Of a DNA stretch of 64,000 nucleotides, positions 52,227-60,900 are shown in pieces; position 1 is the first letter of the stretch, and every line of letters begins with the position of its first letter. This DNA comes from Pedobacter sp. Leaf170. Its GTDB lineage: Bacteria > Bacteroidota > Bacteroidia > Sphingobacteriales > Sphingobacteriaceae. The notes beneath the pieces were generated by a model that saw only the letters and a list, made by a program, of their open reading frames with translations, did not search any database and was not told the origin of the DNA. The translations under genes were made by a program, and so were the position numbers. Location: NCBI RefSeq assembly GCF_920984665.1, contig NZ_CAKLBP010000002.1, forward strand, positions 496,001 through 560,000, given 5' to 3'.

Positions 52227-52258
52227 TTTGCTTTTGTAATTTAAGCATTTTATCTTCG
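52227..52258 (+). promoter_or_regulatory. Promoter of greA
   Basis: TTTG (52227-52230), 20 bases, TATCTTCG (52251-52258), one base off TAnnTTTG. The predicted start near 52264 is only some seven bases before a terminator-like hairpin. Confidence 0.6.
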
Positions 52259-52270
52259 TTATAATTGAAG

Positions 52271-52318
52271 CAAGACTATGTAGCAAAACCAACTACATAG
52301 TCTTGTTTGTTTTTTATA
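52271..52318 (+). terminator. Terminator-like hairpin in the greA leader
   Basis: CAAGACTATGTAG (52271-52283) and CTACATAGTCTTG (52293-52305) form a perfect 13-bp stem with a 9-base loop, followed by TTTGTTTTTTAT. It lies between the greA promoter and the greA start codon, so it may act as an attenuator that releases a short RNA; it could also terminate the OsmC transcript. Confidence 0.75.
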
Positions 52319-52344
52319 GGCTTTACAACAAAATTAATTGAGCA

Positions 52345-52818
52345 ATGACAGAGGTAACGTATTACACACAAGAAGGATTAGATAAATTGAAAGAGGAAGT
52401 TCATTATCTAACAACTACGGGCCGTCAGCTAATATCAAAAGCAATTGCTGAGGCGAGAGATAAAGGGGATTTATCTGAGAATGCGGAGTATGACGCAGCA
52501 AAGGAAGCTCAGGGCTTACATGAAGCTAAAATAGCAAAACTAAAAAACACATTGGCTAATGCCCGTCTTATTGATGAGTCTAAATTAGATTTATCAAAGG
52601 TTTTGGCATTATCTATCGTTAAAATAAAAAATGTAAAAAACGGTGCAACCATGACTTATCAGTTGGTTGCAGAAAGCGAAGCTGATTTAAAAACCGGAAA
52701 AATTTCAGTTAAATCTCCTATTGCACAAGGCTTACTGGGCAAATCTGTTGGCGAATTTGCCGAAATAGAAGTGCCTGCAGGCAAAATGCAATTCGAAGTT
52801 TTAGAAATTTCACGTTAA
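52345..52818 (+). CDS. greA: Transcription elongation factor GreA
   Basis: 157 residues, the standard length. GreA enters the secondary channel of RNA polymerase and stimulates cleavage of backtracked RNA. The N-terminal coiled coil carries the acidic tip residues in ARDKGDLSENAEYDAAKEAQ (conserved GDLSENAEYxAA) and the C-terminal domain has YQLVAESEADLKTGKISVKSPIAQGLLGKSVGEFAEIEVP. An unusual leader with a promoter and a terminator hairpin lies directly ahead. Confidence 0.97.
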   Translation: MTEVTYYTQEGLDKLKEEVHYLTTTGRQLISKAIAEARDKGDLSENAEYDAAKEAQGLHEAKIAKLKNTLANARLIDESKLDLSKVLALSIVKIKNVKNGATMTYQLVAESEADLKTGKISVKSPIAQGLLGKSVGEFAEIEVPAGKMQFEVLEISR

Positions 52819-52849
52819 GATAAAAGGCGGAGGAACTACTCCGCCTATC

Positions 52850-52917
52850 AAACCTTACACTTTCCACTTTAAACCTTACACTTTCCACTTTAAACTTTCC
52901 ACTTTAAACTTTCCAAC
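52850..52917 (+). repeat. Short tandem microrepeat CTTTCCACTTTAAAC
   Basis: The unit CTTTCCACTTTAAAC recurs with small changes about four times between greA and the HIT gene. Related pyrimidine-rich runs are present near 1265-1330. It has no CRISPR spacing and encodes nothing. Confidence 0.65.
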
Positions 52918-52919
52918 AC

Positions 52920-53318
52920 ATGTCTATCTTTTCAAAAATCGTTTCAGGAGAAATTAGTGCGCACGTTGTAGCAGAAACTGTAGAGTATTTAGCTTTTTTA
53001 GATATTCAGCCTTTAACTGCCGGACATGTTTTGGTGATTCCAAAAATAGAAACCGACTATATTTTTGATATGGAAGAAGATTTATATGTTGGTATGTGGA
53101 TGTTCGCAAAAATTGTTGCCAAGGGCGTTAAAGAAGCCTTTCCTTGCAAAAAAGTTGGTGTATCCGTTATTGGATTAGAAGTTCCACACGCACATATTCA
53201 TTTAATTCCGATGAATAATGTTAGCGATATGAACTTCAGCAAAGAAAAGCTTAAACCAACTGAGGAAGAACTTGCCGATGCTGCTCAGAAAATAAGAGAA
53301 GCTTTGTTAGAACAATAA
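52920..53318 (+). CDS. HIT-family nucleotide hydrolase or transferase
   Basis: 132 residues. The active-site triad motif HAHIHLIP (HXHXH plus hydrophobic) lies near 101, preceded by FPCKKVGVSVIGLEVP. The start FSKIVSGEISAHVVAETVEYLAFLDIQPLTAGHVLVIPK is typical of the HinT/Hit branch, which hydrolyses AMP-lysine or adenosine phosphoramidates. It lies 100 bases behind greA and may be co-transcribed. It converges with the pirin gene with one base between stops. Confidence 0.93.
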   Translation: MSIFSKIVSGEISAHVVAETVEYLAFLDIQPLTAGHVLVIPKIETDYIFDMEEDLYVGMWMFAKIVAKGVKEAFPCKKVGVSVIGLEVPHAHIHLIPMNNVSDMNFSKEKLKPTEEELADAAQKIREALLEQ

Positions 53319-53319
53319 C

Positions 53320-54210
53320 TTAGCGTTTAATAAATTTGCTTTGGTCGGGTAGGGGAACAAATCCTGTTTCACCCGGTACAGGTTTGTAGCTTTGATTTAG
53401 CCATTTCGTTTTGGCTTCTTCTATCAGCTGCTTATCCGTAGCTACGAAATTCCAATACATAAAGCGTTCTTCCGGAAATGGTGTTCCGCCAAATATGTAA
53501 ACTGTAGTATTTTCGTTCATATCGAATTCGCAAAGTGTTGCATCATTTGCAATTAAAATATTTTTTGGCTCAAAAATATTTCCATCACTTTCAACAGACC
53601 CTTCTAAAATATACAGCGCACTTTCTCCGAATAAATCTTTACCAATATTTACCTTTTGCTTAGCTGTACTTTTAATCTCGATAAAATAAAGCGGACTGTA
53701 AACCGGCACTGGTGATTTGTGGCCAAATGCCTCGCCCGCTATTAATTTAAAACTCAATCCATCTTTTTCCCAATGGGGGATGTCTTTTTCTTCCGCATGG
53801 AAAAATTCAGGATCCATTTGTTCCAGTTCTTTAGGTAAGGCAACCCATATTTGTAAGCCGTGTAATACTTTATCTGTAGTTCTTAAATATTCAGGCGTTC
53901 TTTCAGAATGTACAATTCCGCTACCTGATGTCATCCAGTTTACCTGCCCCGGCTTAATCACTATATTGGTTCCTAAGCTATCGCGGTGTGTAATTTCTCC
54001 CTCAAATAAAAAGGTTAAGGTAGATAAACCGATGTGCGGATGTGGCGCAACATCTAAATTCTCATGATCGTTCATCGCCGCTGGCCCCATGTGATCAATA
54101 AATGAAAATGGACCAACCATTCTTTTTTCGCGAAATGGAAGTAAGCGGCCAACCATAAAGTTGCCAATATTTGCCGGGCGTTCTTCTATAATCAATTTAA
54201 TGTTCGACAT
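53320..54210 (-). CDS. Pirin family protein
   Basis: 296 residues. The N-terminal cupin has the metal ligands in PHPHIGLSTLTFLFEGEITHRDSLGTNIVIKPGQVNWMTSGSGIVHSE (two His in the HxH pair, further His and Glu after). The C-terminal cupin is PVYSPLYFIEIKSTAKQKVNIGKDLFGESALYILEGSV. Pirins include quercetin-type dioxygenases and regulators; the activity here is not known. It stands alone, with a terminator of the neighbouring gene just upstream. Confidence 0.93.
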   Translation of the reverse strand: MSNIKLIIEERPANIGNFMVGRLLPFREKRMVGPFSFIDHMGPAAMNDHENLDVAPHPHIGLSTLTFLFEGEITHRDSLGTNIVIKPGQVNWMTSGSGIVHSERTPEYLRTTDKVLHGLQIWVALPKELEQMDPEFFHAEEKDIPHWEKDGLSFKLIAGEAFGHKSPVPVYSPLYFIEIKSTAKQKVNIGKDLFGESALYILEGSVESDGNIFEPKNILIANDATLCEFDMNENTTVYIFGGTPFPEERFMYWNFVATDKQLIEEAKTKWLNQSYKPVPGETGFVPLPDQSKFIKR

Positions 54211-54254
54211 GAGATGGGTTTTTACGATGTGAATTTAATTAAAACTTTACAAAA

Positions 54255-54300
54255 AAAGCGAAGTATGAAGTATCTTGCTGATGGCTTCATACTTCGCTTT
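54255..54300 (-). terminator. Terminator of the ene-reductase operon
   Basis: AAAGCGAAGTATGAAG (54255-54270) and CTTCATACTTCGCTTT (54285-54300) are exact complements, a 16-bp stem with a 14-base loop; the minus strand ends in seven T. Confidence 0.88.
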
Positions 54301-54325
54301 ACGAAGTTCTAAACTATTTATCAAC

Positions 54326-55426
54326 TTACACCAGTTCTGCTAAAGCTTCTTTTGTAAAGCCTTTAAGCTCATCAGTTTTATCGTTTTTAATTTTTTCTAC
54401 CCAGTTTGGATCAGCCAAAAGCGGTCGGCCAACTGCAACTAAATCAAAATCACCTCTATCCATTCTGCGAACTAATTCATCAAGCGAACTTGGTTGTGAA
54501 CTTTGACCTGCAAATGCACCAAAGAAATCTCCGTCTAAACCAACAGAGCCAACTGTAATTGTTGCTTTTCCGGTTAATTTTTTAGCCCATCCAGCAAAAT
54601 TTAAGTCAGAACCTTCAAATTCCGGTTCCCAGAAACGGCGTTGCGAGCAATGGAAAATATCGATTCCTGCATCTGCAAGTGGCGTTAACCATTGCTCCAT
54701 CTCGTTTTCGTTTTTGGCTAATTTAAAGTCGTAAGCTGCGGGTTTAAACTGAGATAAACGGATGATTAAAGCGAAATCTTCACCTACTCTTTTGCGTACC
54801 TCTTTTATTACTTCTACAGCAAATCTACTTCGTTCTGCCAATGTTTTGCCACCGTAAATATCTGTGCGGTTATTTGTAGCGTCCCAAAAAAACTGATCAA
54901 TTAAGTATTGATGGGCACCATGAATTTCAACTGTTTCAAAACCTAATGCTTTTGCATCTGCTGCTGCTTGCCCAAAAGCGGCAATGGTATCAGCAATTGC
55001 CGAATCGGTCATTGCAATGCCGTTTTCAAAACCCGGACTGTTAAAACTCGAAGGGCCTTCAAATGGAGCGCTTGGCAGCCAGCCTGATGCATGATTAGCC
55101 GAAATGCCCTGGTGCCAGATTTGTGGTCCCATTTGTCCGCCATTAGCATGAACATCATTAATTACTTTTTGCCAACCAGCTAATGCATTCTCGCCATAAA
55201 AATGAGGAATGTTAGGATCGGCAGATGATGATGGACGGTTAATTACTGTACCTTCTGAAAGAATTAAACCAACTTCTCCTGCGGCTCTTTTTGCATAATA
55301 TGCGGCAACATCCTTAGTTGGAACGCCATCTGGCGAGAAAGATCTCGTCATTGGAGCCATCACAATTCTATTTTTAATATTTAAAGTTTTAAGGCTAAAA
55401 GGCCTAAATAAACTATCTGTATTCAT
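54326..55426 (-). CDS. Old-yellow-enzyme family ene-reductase
   Basis: 366 residues of the FMN-dependent OYE/NemA group. Family blocks are RPFSLKTLNIKNRIVMAPMTR, GLILSEGTVINR, PQIWHQGISANHASGWLP, GFETVEIHGAHQYLIDQFFWDATNNRTDIYGGKTLAERSRFAVEVIKEVRKRVGEDFALIIRLSQF and GKATITVGSVGL. The usual substrate-binding pair is HN or HH; here HGAHQYL supplies His at the family position. Such enzymes reduce electrophilic C=C or nitro compounds. It lies 12 bases behind an ArsR-type regulator with cysteines and an operator-like promoter, suggesting electrophile-induced expression (inference). Confidence 0.94.
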   Translation of the reverse strand: MNTDSLFRPFSLKTLNIKNRIVMAPMTRSFSPDGVPTKDVAAYYAKRAAGEVGLILSEGTVINRPSSSADPNIPHFYGENALAGWQKVINDVHANGGQMGPQIWHQGISANHASGWLPSAPFEGPSSFNSPGFENGIAMTDSAIADTIAAFGQAAADAKALGFETVEIHGAHQYLIDQFFWDATNNRTDIYGGKTLAERSRFAVEVIKEVRKRVGEDFALIIRLSQFKPAAYDFKLAKNENEMEQWLTPLADAGIDIFHCSQRRFWEPEFEGSDLNFAGWAKKLTGKATITVGSVGLDGDFFGAFAGQSSQPSSLDELVRRMDRGDFDLVAVGRPLLADPNWVEKIKNDKTDELKGFTKEALAELV

Positions 55427-55438
55427 TTTATTTTATTT

Positions 55439-55741
55439 TTAAAGTTCTGAATTAAAAATTTTAGCTAATTCTTCTATACCTACCTGATTGCGTTTATAAT
55501 ACGTCCATTGGCCAATTCGCGTTGCGCATACCAAATCTGCCCTTTGCAAAATAGAAAGGTACTCGGAAATTGTACTTTGAGATAAACCAGCTTTATTTTG
55601 AATTTGACCAACACAAACCCCGATGTTTTCGAAATCGGCATTGGGCTGTTCGTTAAAATGTATTGCAGGCTCTTTTAACCAGTTTAAAATTTGTAAACGG
55701 GTTTTGTTAGAAAGTGCCTTAAATATTTCTACCTGATCCAT
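55439..55741 (-). CDS. ArsR-family winged-helix regulator of the ene-reductase
   Basis: 100 residues from the Met at 55739-55741. That start is preferred over one at 55777 because a consensus promoter predicts transcription beginning at almost exactly this codon. The HTH spans about 5-80: FKALSNKTRLQILNWLKE, then QIQNKAGLSQSTISEYLSILQRADLVCATRIGQWTYYKRN. There are two cysteines, Cys43 (IGVCVGQ) and Cys72 (LVCATR), which could sense thiol-reactive compounds. The classic metal-binding motif of ArsR/SmtB proteins is not seen. It is the first gene of a two-gene operon with the OYE enzyme. Confidence 0.9.
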   Translation of the reverse strand: MDQVEIFKALSNKTRLQILNWLKEPAIHFNEQPNADFENIGVCVGQIQNKAGLSQSTISEYLSILQRADLVCATRIGQWTYYKRNQVGIEELAKIFNSEL

Positions 55742-55745
55742 AACA

Positions 55746-55777
55746 CAAAGGTATATCGGTTTTTCCCGATATGCCAA
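55746..55777 (-). promoter_or_regulatory. Promoter of the ArsR/OYE operon with embedded inverted repeat
   Basis: On the minus strand: TTG (55775-55777), 21 bases, TACCTTTG (55746-55753). The spacer holds an inverted repeat, GGTATATCGG (55750-55759) and CCGATATGCC (55766-55775), nine of ten positions matching, around a six-base centre: a likely operator for the ArsR protein. Transcription would start near the ATG. Confidence 0.6.
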
Positions 55778-55913
55778 TATAATTTATAAGATTACAAATC
55801 TATGTTTAAGGTTATAATACGAGCTTATAAATCGATTAAACAAAATATGCTTTGTTAAAATATTTAGAATTTAACTCAAACTATTGCTTACATTCGTTAA
55901 TCATTCTAACCAA

Positions 55914-56492
55914 ATGGCTAACTATAAATTATTCACAGACAACGAACTTTTCGAACTGATTCAGCTTAGAGATAAAGCTGCCTTTGAGGAAATATACGAG
56001 CGTTTTAACGGTTTGTTGTTTATTTATGCCTTTAAATTGGTTACGGATAAAGAAGATGCGAGAGATATTGTTCAAGAGATATTTGTTTATTTATGGAGCA
56101 ATCAAAACATTAAAATTAAGTCTCAGTTATCATCATATTTATATACGGCAATACGCTACAAAGTTTTCGATTGGTTAGATAAGAATAAGTCAAAATCAAA
56201 CTATTTACTTTCGTTAGGCGATTTTGCTGAACAAGGAAATTGCATCACCGAAGATTACCTTCGTGAAAAGGAATTTGCATCGATAATTGAGAAAGAAGTA
56301 AGTTTATTGCCGCCAAAAATGAGGCAAATTTTTGAGATGAGCCGTCAGCAACATCTATCGCAAAAAGAAATTGCTCAACTACTTCATCTATCTGATAAAA
56401 CCGTAAAAAAACAAATGAGCAATGCCTTAAAAGTTTTGCGTTTAAAGCTAACTTCATTAATTTCAATTGCATTCTTATTATTTTTAAGATAG
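55914..56492 (+). CDS. ECF RNA polymerase sigma factor (Bacteroides-type)
   Basis: 192 residues from the ATG at 55914; the earlier start at 55884 is less likely. Region 2 is DKAAFEEIYERFNGLLFIYAFKLVTDKEDARDIVQEIFVYLWSNQ, region 4 is LLPPKMRQIFEMSRQQHLSQKEIAQLLHLSDKTVKKQMSNALKVLRLKL. The pattern is that of the large ECF family used with FecR anti-sigma factors in carbohydrate and iron uptake loci. A hydrophobic C-terminus (LTSLISIAFLLFL) is odd for a soluble sigma factor but common in this family. The anti-sigma gene follows by 133 bases. Confidence 0.95.
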   Translation: MANYKLFTDNELFELIQLRDKAAFEEIYERFNGLLFIYAFKLVTDKEDARDIVQEIFVYLWSNQNIKIKSQLSSYLYTAIRYKVFDWLDKNKSKSNYLLSLGDFAEQGNCITEDYLREKEFASIIEKEVSLLPPKMRQIFEMSRQQHLSQKEIAQLLHLSDKTVKKQMSNALKVLRLKLTSLISIAFLLFLR

Positions 56493-56625
56493 TTTTTTAA
56501 TTCATAATAGCCCTTTCATCGGCTCCCATGCCACATTTTAAAAAAATTTAAAAAAATATTTTATTTTATCTACTACCTAAGGGCCTTGTATCCTACATGT
56601 ATTTAATAGCCAAATATATTTAGTG

Positions 56626-57798
56626 ATGAATAAAGCTGAAGTTGAAAAACTTTTAGAAAAATATCGGGATGGACTTTGTACCGAGCAAGAAATTGCTTTG
56701 ATAGAATCGTGGCATCTTCAAGAAATTTCAAGAAAAAAATCTGATTTAAGCCAGGATGATATCAGTGAAGCCAGGAATAAAATATGGCAATCCATTGAAG
56801 TGCAAACAGATTTAAAATCAACACCAAATTATAAATTGTGGATTAAAGTTGCTGCGGCAGCTGTTGTGCTATTTTTTATTGGTTTTGTAATTAAAACTCA
56901 AGTCACAAAATCTTTTAAAGAAAACGAATTTGTTAACAATAAGTTAGAAGGGATTAAGCCTGGTGGTAACAAGGCTACATTGACTTTGGCTGATGGTTCT
57001 AAAATTTCGTTAACCGATGCTACAAACGGTATTATTGCAAAGCAAGCTGGGATTAACATCACTAAAACACGTAATGGAGAATTAATTTATACCGTATCAT
57101 CTCAACCTAACAATAAATCAAATAATTTATTCAATACAATAGAAACGCCCCGCGGCGGTCAATATCAAATCAATTTGCCCGATGGTACAAAGGTTTGGTT
57201 AAATGCAGAATCTTCCTTAAAATATCCAACAAGTTTTAGTAATGCTGAGCGCATTGTGGAGCTCAAAGGCGAGGCCTATTTTGAGGTGGCGAAATTGGCC
57301 AATAAAAATGGCGTTCGTGTTCCTTTTAAAGTGAATAGTGAAATTGGTATTGGCAAAAATCAACAGGTTGAGGTTTTAGGAACACATTTTAATATCAATG
57401 CTTATGCAAATGAACCCAATAACAAAACAACTTTATTGGAGGGTAGCGTAAGGGTTTTAAATTTGAATTCTACTGCTGCTAATATTTTAAAACCTGGTCA
57501 GCAATCAACCATTTCGCCATCATCTACATTCGTTATGGTTAGAAATGTTGATGCCGAAGATGCTATCGCATGGAAAGATGGTTTTTTCAGTTTTAACGAT
57601 GAGAACCTGCAAACAATCATGAATAAGATTTCTCGCTGGTACAATGTAGATATCGATTATCGGGGAGCAAAAATGGATAAACTTTTTGGGGGAAAAATTT
57701 CTCGTTTTAATAGTGTGAACGAAGTTTTGGAAACATTACAAGCTACAGGCGATGTTCATTTTAAGATAGAAGAAAGGAGGATTTTAGTTATGCCTTAA
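56626..57798 (+). CDS. FecR-family anti-sigma factor
   Basis: 390 residues from the ATG at 56626 (a GTG lies just before). The short cytoplasmic part (NKAEVEKLLEKYRDGLCTEQEIALIESWHLQE) would bind the sigma factor. One membrane helix follows (LWIKVAAAAVVLFFIGFVI), then the periplasmic FecR domain: NTIETPRGGQYQINLPDGTKVWLNAESSLKYPTSF, ERIVELKGEAYFEVAK, QVEVLGTHFNINAYAN, TTLLEGSVRV and LKPGQQSTI. The C-terminal DUF4974-type part (DGFFSFNDENLQTIMNKISRWYNVDIDY) contacts the receptor. It should hold the ECF factor until the SusC receptor upstream of it signals. Confidence 0.95.
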   Translation: MNKAEVEKLLEKYRDGLCTEQEIALIESWHLQEISRKKSDLSQDDISEARNKIWQSIEVQTDLKSTPNYKLWIKVAAAAVVLFFIGFVIKTQVTKSFKENEFVNNKLEGIKPGGNKATLTLADGSKISLTDATNGIIAKQAGINITKTRNGELIYTVSSQPNNKSNNLFNTIETPRGGQYQINLPDGTKVWLNAESSLKYPTSFSNAERIVELKGEAYFEVAKLANKNGVRVPFKVNSEIGIGKNQQVEVLGTHFNINAYANEPNNKTTLLEGSVRVLNLNSTAANILKPGQQSTISPSSTFVMVRNVDAEDAIAWKDGFFSFNDENLQTIMNKISRWYNVDIDYRGAKMDKLFGGKISRFNSVNEVLETLQATGDVHFKIEERRILVMP

Positions 57799-57950
57799 AC
57801 TTATACTTTTTTCGTCATTTATGATGGTGTTAGAATACAGCATAGCTAAAAAAAACCGGAAGCGCGGCAACGCTCCCGGAGTACATCAGGGCTTTATTCT
57901 AATCGTAAAATTGTGAGATACAACTATTAATAAACCTAATAACCAAATAT
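57799..57950. other. FecR-SusC spacer with a hairpin
   Basis: CCGGAAGCG (57856-57864) and CGCTCCCGG (57871-57879) pair at eight of nine positions. The plus strand has no T run behind it, but on the minus strand the stem is followed by eight T, so it looks like a terminator of antisense transcription or a leader structure of the receptor mRNA. Confidence 0.5.
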
Positions 57951-60900
57951 ATGAATTTTTATACTGAATGGTTTCCCAATCCAAAGGGGCGCCTATCTAA
58001 ATTTTTGTTGATTATGAAATTGACTTTTGTCTTATTAATCACTACGTTTCTTCAAATCAGTTACGGTGCCAAAGCGCAAAATGTAACGCTCTCAGAAAAA
58101 AACACCCAACTGCTAAAAATTTTTCGGAAGTTGAATAAAAGTGTTGGTTATAGTTTTTTATACAACACCGATCTTTTAAAAGAAGCAAAGCCAGTAACCA
58201 TCGATGTAAAAAACATTGATATTAACGAAGCTTTAATACAAATTTTTAAGGAACAGCCACTTGGCTATACCATTAAGAATAACACAATAATTATCCACAA
58301 GAAAGCATTAAACGGCTCGCCGTTATTAATGCGCAGCTATGCCGATATAAAGGGTAAAGTTGTAGATGAAACCGGCGCACCCATGGTTGGTGCAAGTGTT
58401 AAGGTTAAAGGTTCAAATCAAGGAACCATGACTGATGTTAATGGTGCATTTACATTAAAAACGGTAGAAGACAACGCAATTATTGTGGTGTCTTATATTG
58501 GTTACGAAAGTAAAGAAGTGGCGGCAACATCTGCAACTGCCATATCAGTACAAATGGTACCGCAAGCGGGAGTTTTGGCCGATGCTGTAGTTATTGGTTA
58601 TGGAACACAAAAGAAAAGTGTGGTAACCGGTGCGATATCTCAGGTAAAGGCAACTGATTTAGAGAATATGCCTGTTGTACGTGTAGAGCAATCTTTACAA
58701 GGCAGAACTTCAGGTTTAACCATAACAACCTCTTCCGGTCAGCCAGGTGAAGGTGCAACATTGCGTATACGTGGTACAACTTCAATTAATAACAGTGAAG
58801 CCTTGTATATTGTTGATGGGGTGCAAGTTGGTGGTGGTATTGATTACCTAAATCAGGCAGATATCGAATCTATCGAAGTGTTAAAAGATGCTGCTTCGGG
58901 TGCTATATATGGTGCCAGAGCCGCAAATGGTGTTATCATTATTACTACAAAAAAAGGGAGTAAAAATGGAAGAATGGCGGTTAATTACAATACCTATTTA
59001 GGTACACAGGCGCCTTCTCGCAAATTAGATTTGTTAAACGCTACGCAGTATGCAACCATTTATAATGAGGCAGAATATGCCCGTAACCCGGCTTTAACAA
59101 CGCCAAGGTTTCCAAATCCAAAATCATTAGGCGAAGGAACAGATTGGCAGGCTGCTGTTTTTAATAATGATGCAAGAATCCAAAATCATGAATTAAGTAT
59201 TAGCGGAGGTAATGATAAATCTACCTATTACAGCTCTTTTGGATATTTTGATCAGGATGGAATTGTAGCCACAAGCAACTCTAATTATAAAAGATTTACG
59301 GCTAGATTTAACTCAGAACATCAGTTAACCAAGGCCATAAAGTTTGGCCAAACTATTGGTTATACCAGGGTAAATTCTGTTGGTGTTGGTACCAATACAG
59401 AATATGGTTCTCCACTTAACAGGGCAATTAATATCGACCCAATTACACCGATAATTGAGACAGACCCGGCAAAATACGGTGCTGCTCCATACATCGGTAA
59501 TCCGGTTGTTAGAAATGAAGCTGGTTTTCCATACGGAATTTCACAATATGCTCAATCTGAAATTTTAAATCCGATAGCAGCTTTACAAGTGGCTCAAGGC
59601 AAAGGCTGGTCTGATAAAGTAGTTGCCAATGCATTTGTTGAAGCAGAAATTATTAAAGGTTTAAAAGTACGTTCTCAAGGCGGCGTAGACTTAGCTTTTT
59701 GGGGTAGCGAAGGCTTTACACCAATTTATTATTTAAATTCAATAAACCAGACTACCATAACATCTTATAACAGAAATTCTAATAGAGGATTATTTTATTC
59801 TTTAGAGAATACCATCAGTTATAATAAACAAATTGCCAAACATAATGTAACCGGTTTAATTGGCTATTCTTTCCAAAAGAACAGAGGTGAAACCCAAGGC
59901 GGTACAAAAGATGGTATTCCGGTTAATAACATAAAAGATGCTTCCTTACAATTTCCGGTTTCAAGAGCGAATGATGTTTTCTACGGTGGAGAATACCTAA
60001 ACACATTAAATTCTGCTTTTGCCAGATTAACTTATAATTATGATGAAAAATATCTTTTAACAGGTATTATCAGAAGAGATGGTTCATCCCGTTTCGGTCC
60101 AAATAACAAATTCGGATATTTCCCTTCAGCATCAGTTGGATGGGTAGCAAGTAGAGAAGATTTCTTTCCAAAAAACGATTATGTAACCTTCTTAAAATTT
60201 AGAGGATCTTACGGTGTTGTTGGTAACGATAATATTGGAGACTTTAGGTATTTATCTACTGTTAGTGGTGGCAGAAACTACACTTTAGGTACTTCGGCAG
60301 GTTTAAATAATGGGGTTAGTCCGGATGCGCTTTCAAACCCTGATTTAAAATGGGAGCAAACATCATCAACAGATATCGGTGTTGATATGAATTTATTCGG
60401 AAACTTTACCCTTACCGCAGATTGGTACAAGAAAAAAACATCAGGTATGTTGTTGCAAATTGCTGTACCAGGTTATGTAGGTAATGCAGGCCCAATCGGT
60501 AACATAGCCGATTTATCTAACAAAGGCTTTGAATTGGAACTTGGTTACAATAAAAGATTTGGCGATTTATCTGTAAAAGTTAATGCAAATGGTGCCTTTG
60601 TAAAAAATAATATCGATTATTTGGGCGATGATAAAGAATATCTTGGTGGCCAAACGGTAACTCCTCAAGCTTTAGAAATAACCCGTACAAAAGTGGGTTA
60701 CTCAATTGGCTCTTTTTATGGATACAGAAGTGATGGTTTATTTCAAAATCAAGCGCAAATAAATAATTATAAAAATCAGGGTGGCTCGTTAATTCAGCCA
60801 AATGCTAAACCTGGTGATATTAAATTTATTGATTTGAATGGCGATGGACAAATAAATAACGATGACCGCGAAATTATTGGTAACCCAACGCCAAATTTCA

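Noticed and set aside
52850..52917. CRISPR array
   Set aside because: The units are about 15 bases, directly adjacent and without spacers, and no cas gene is present.
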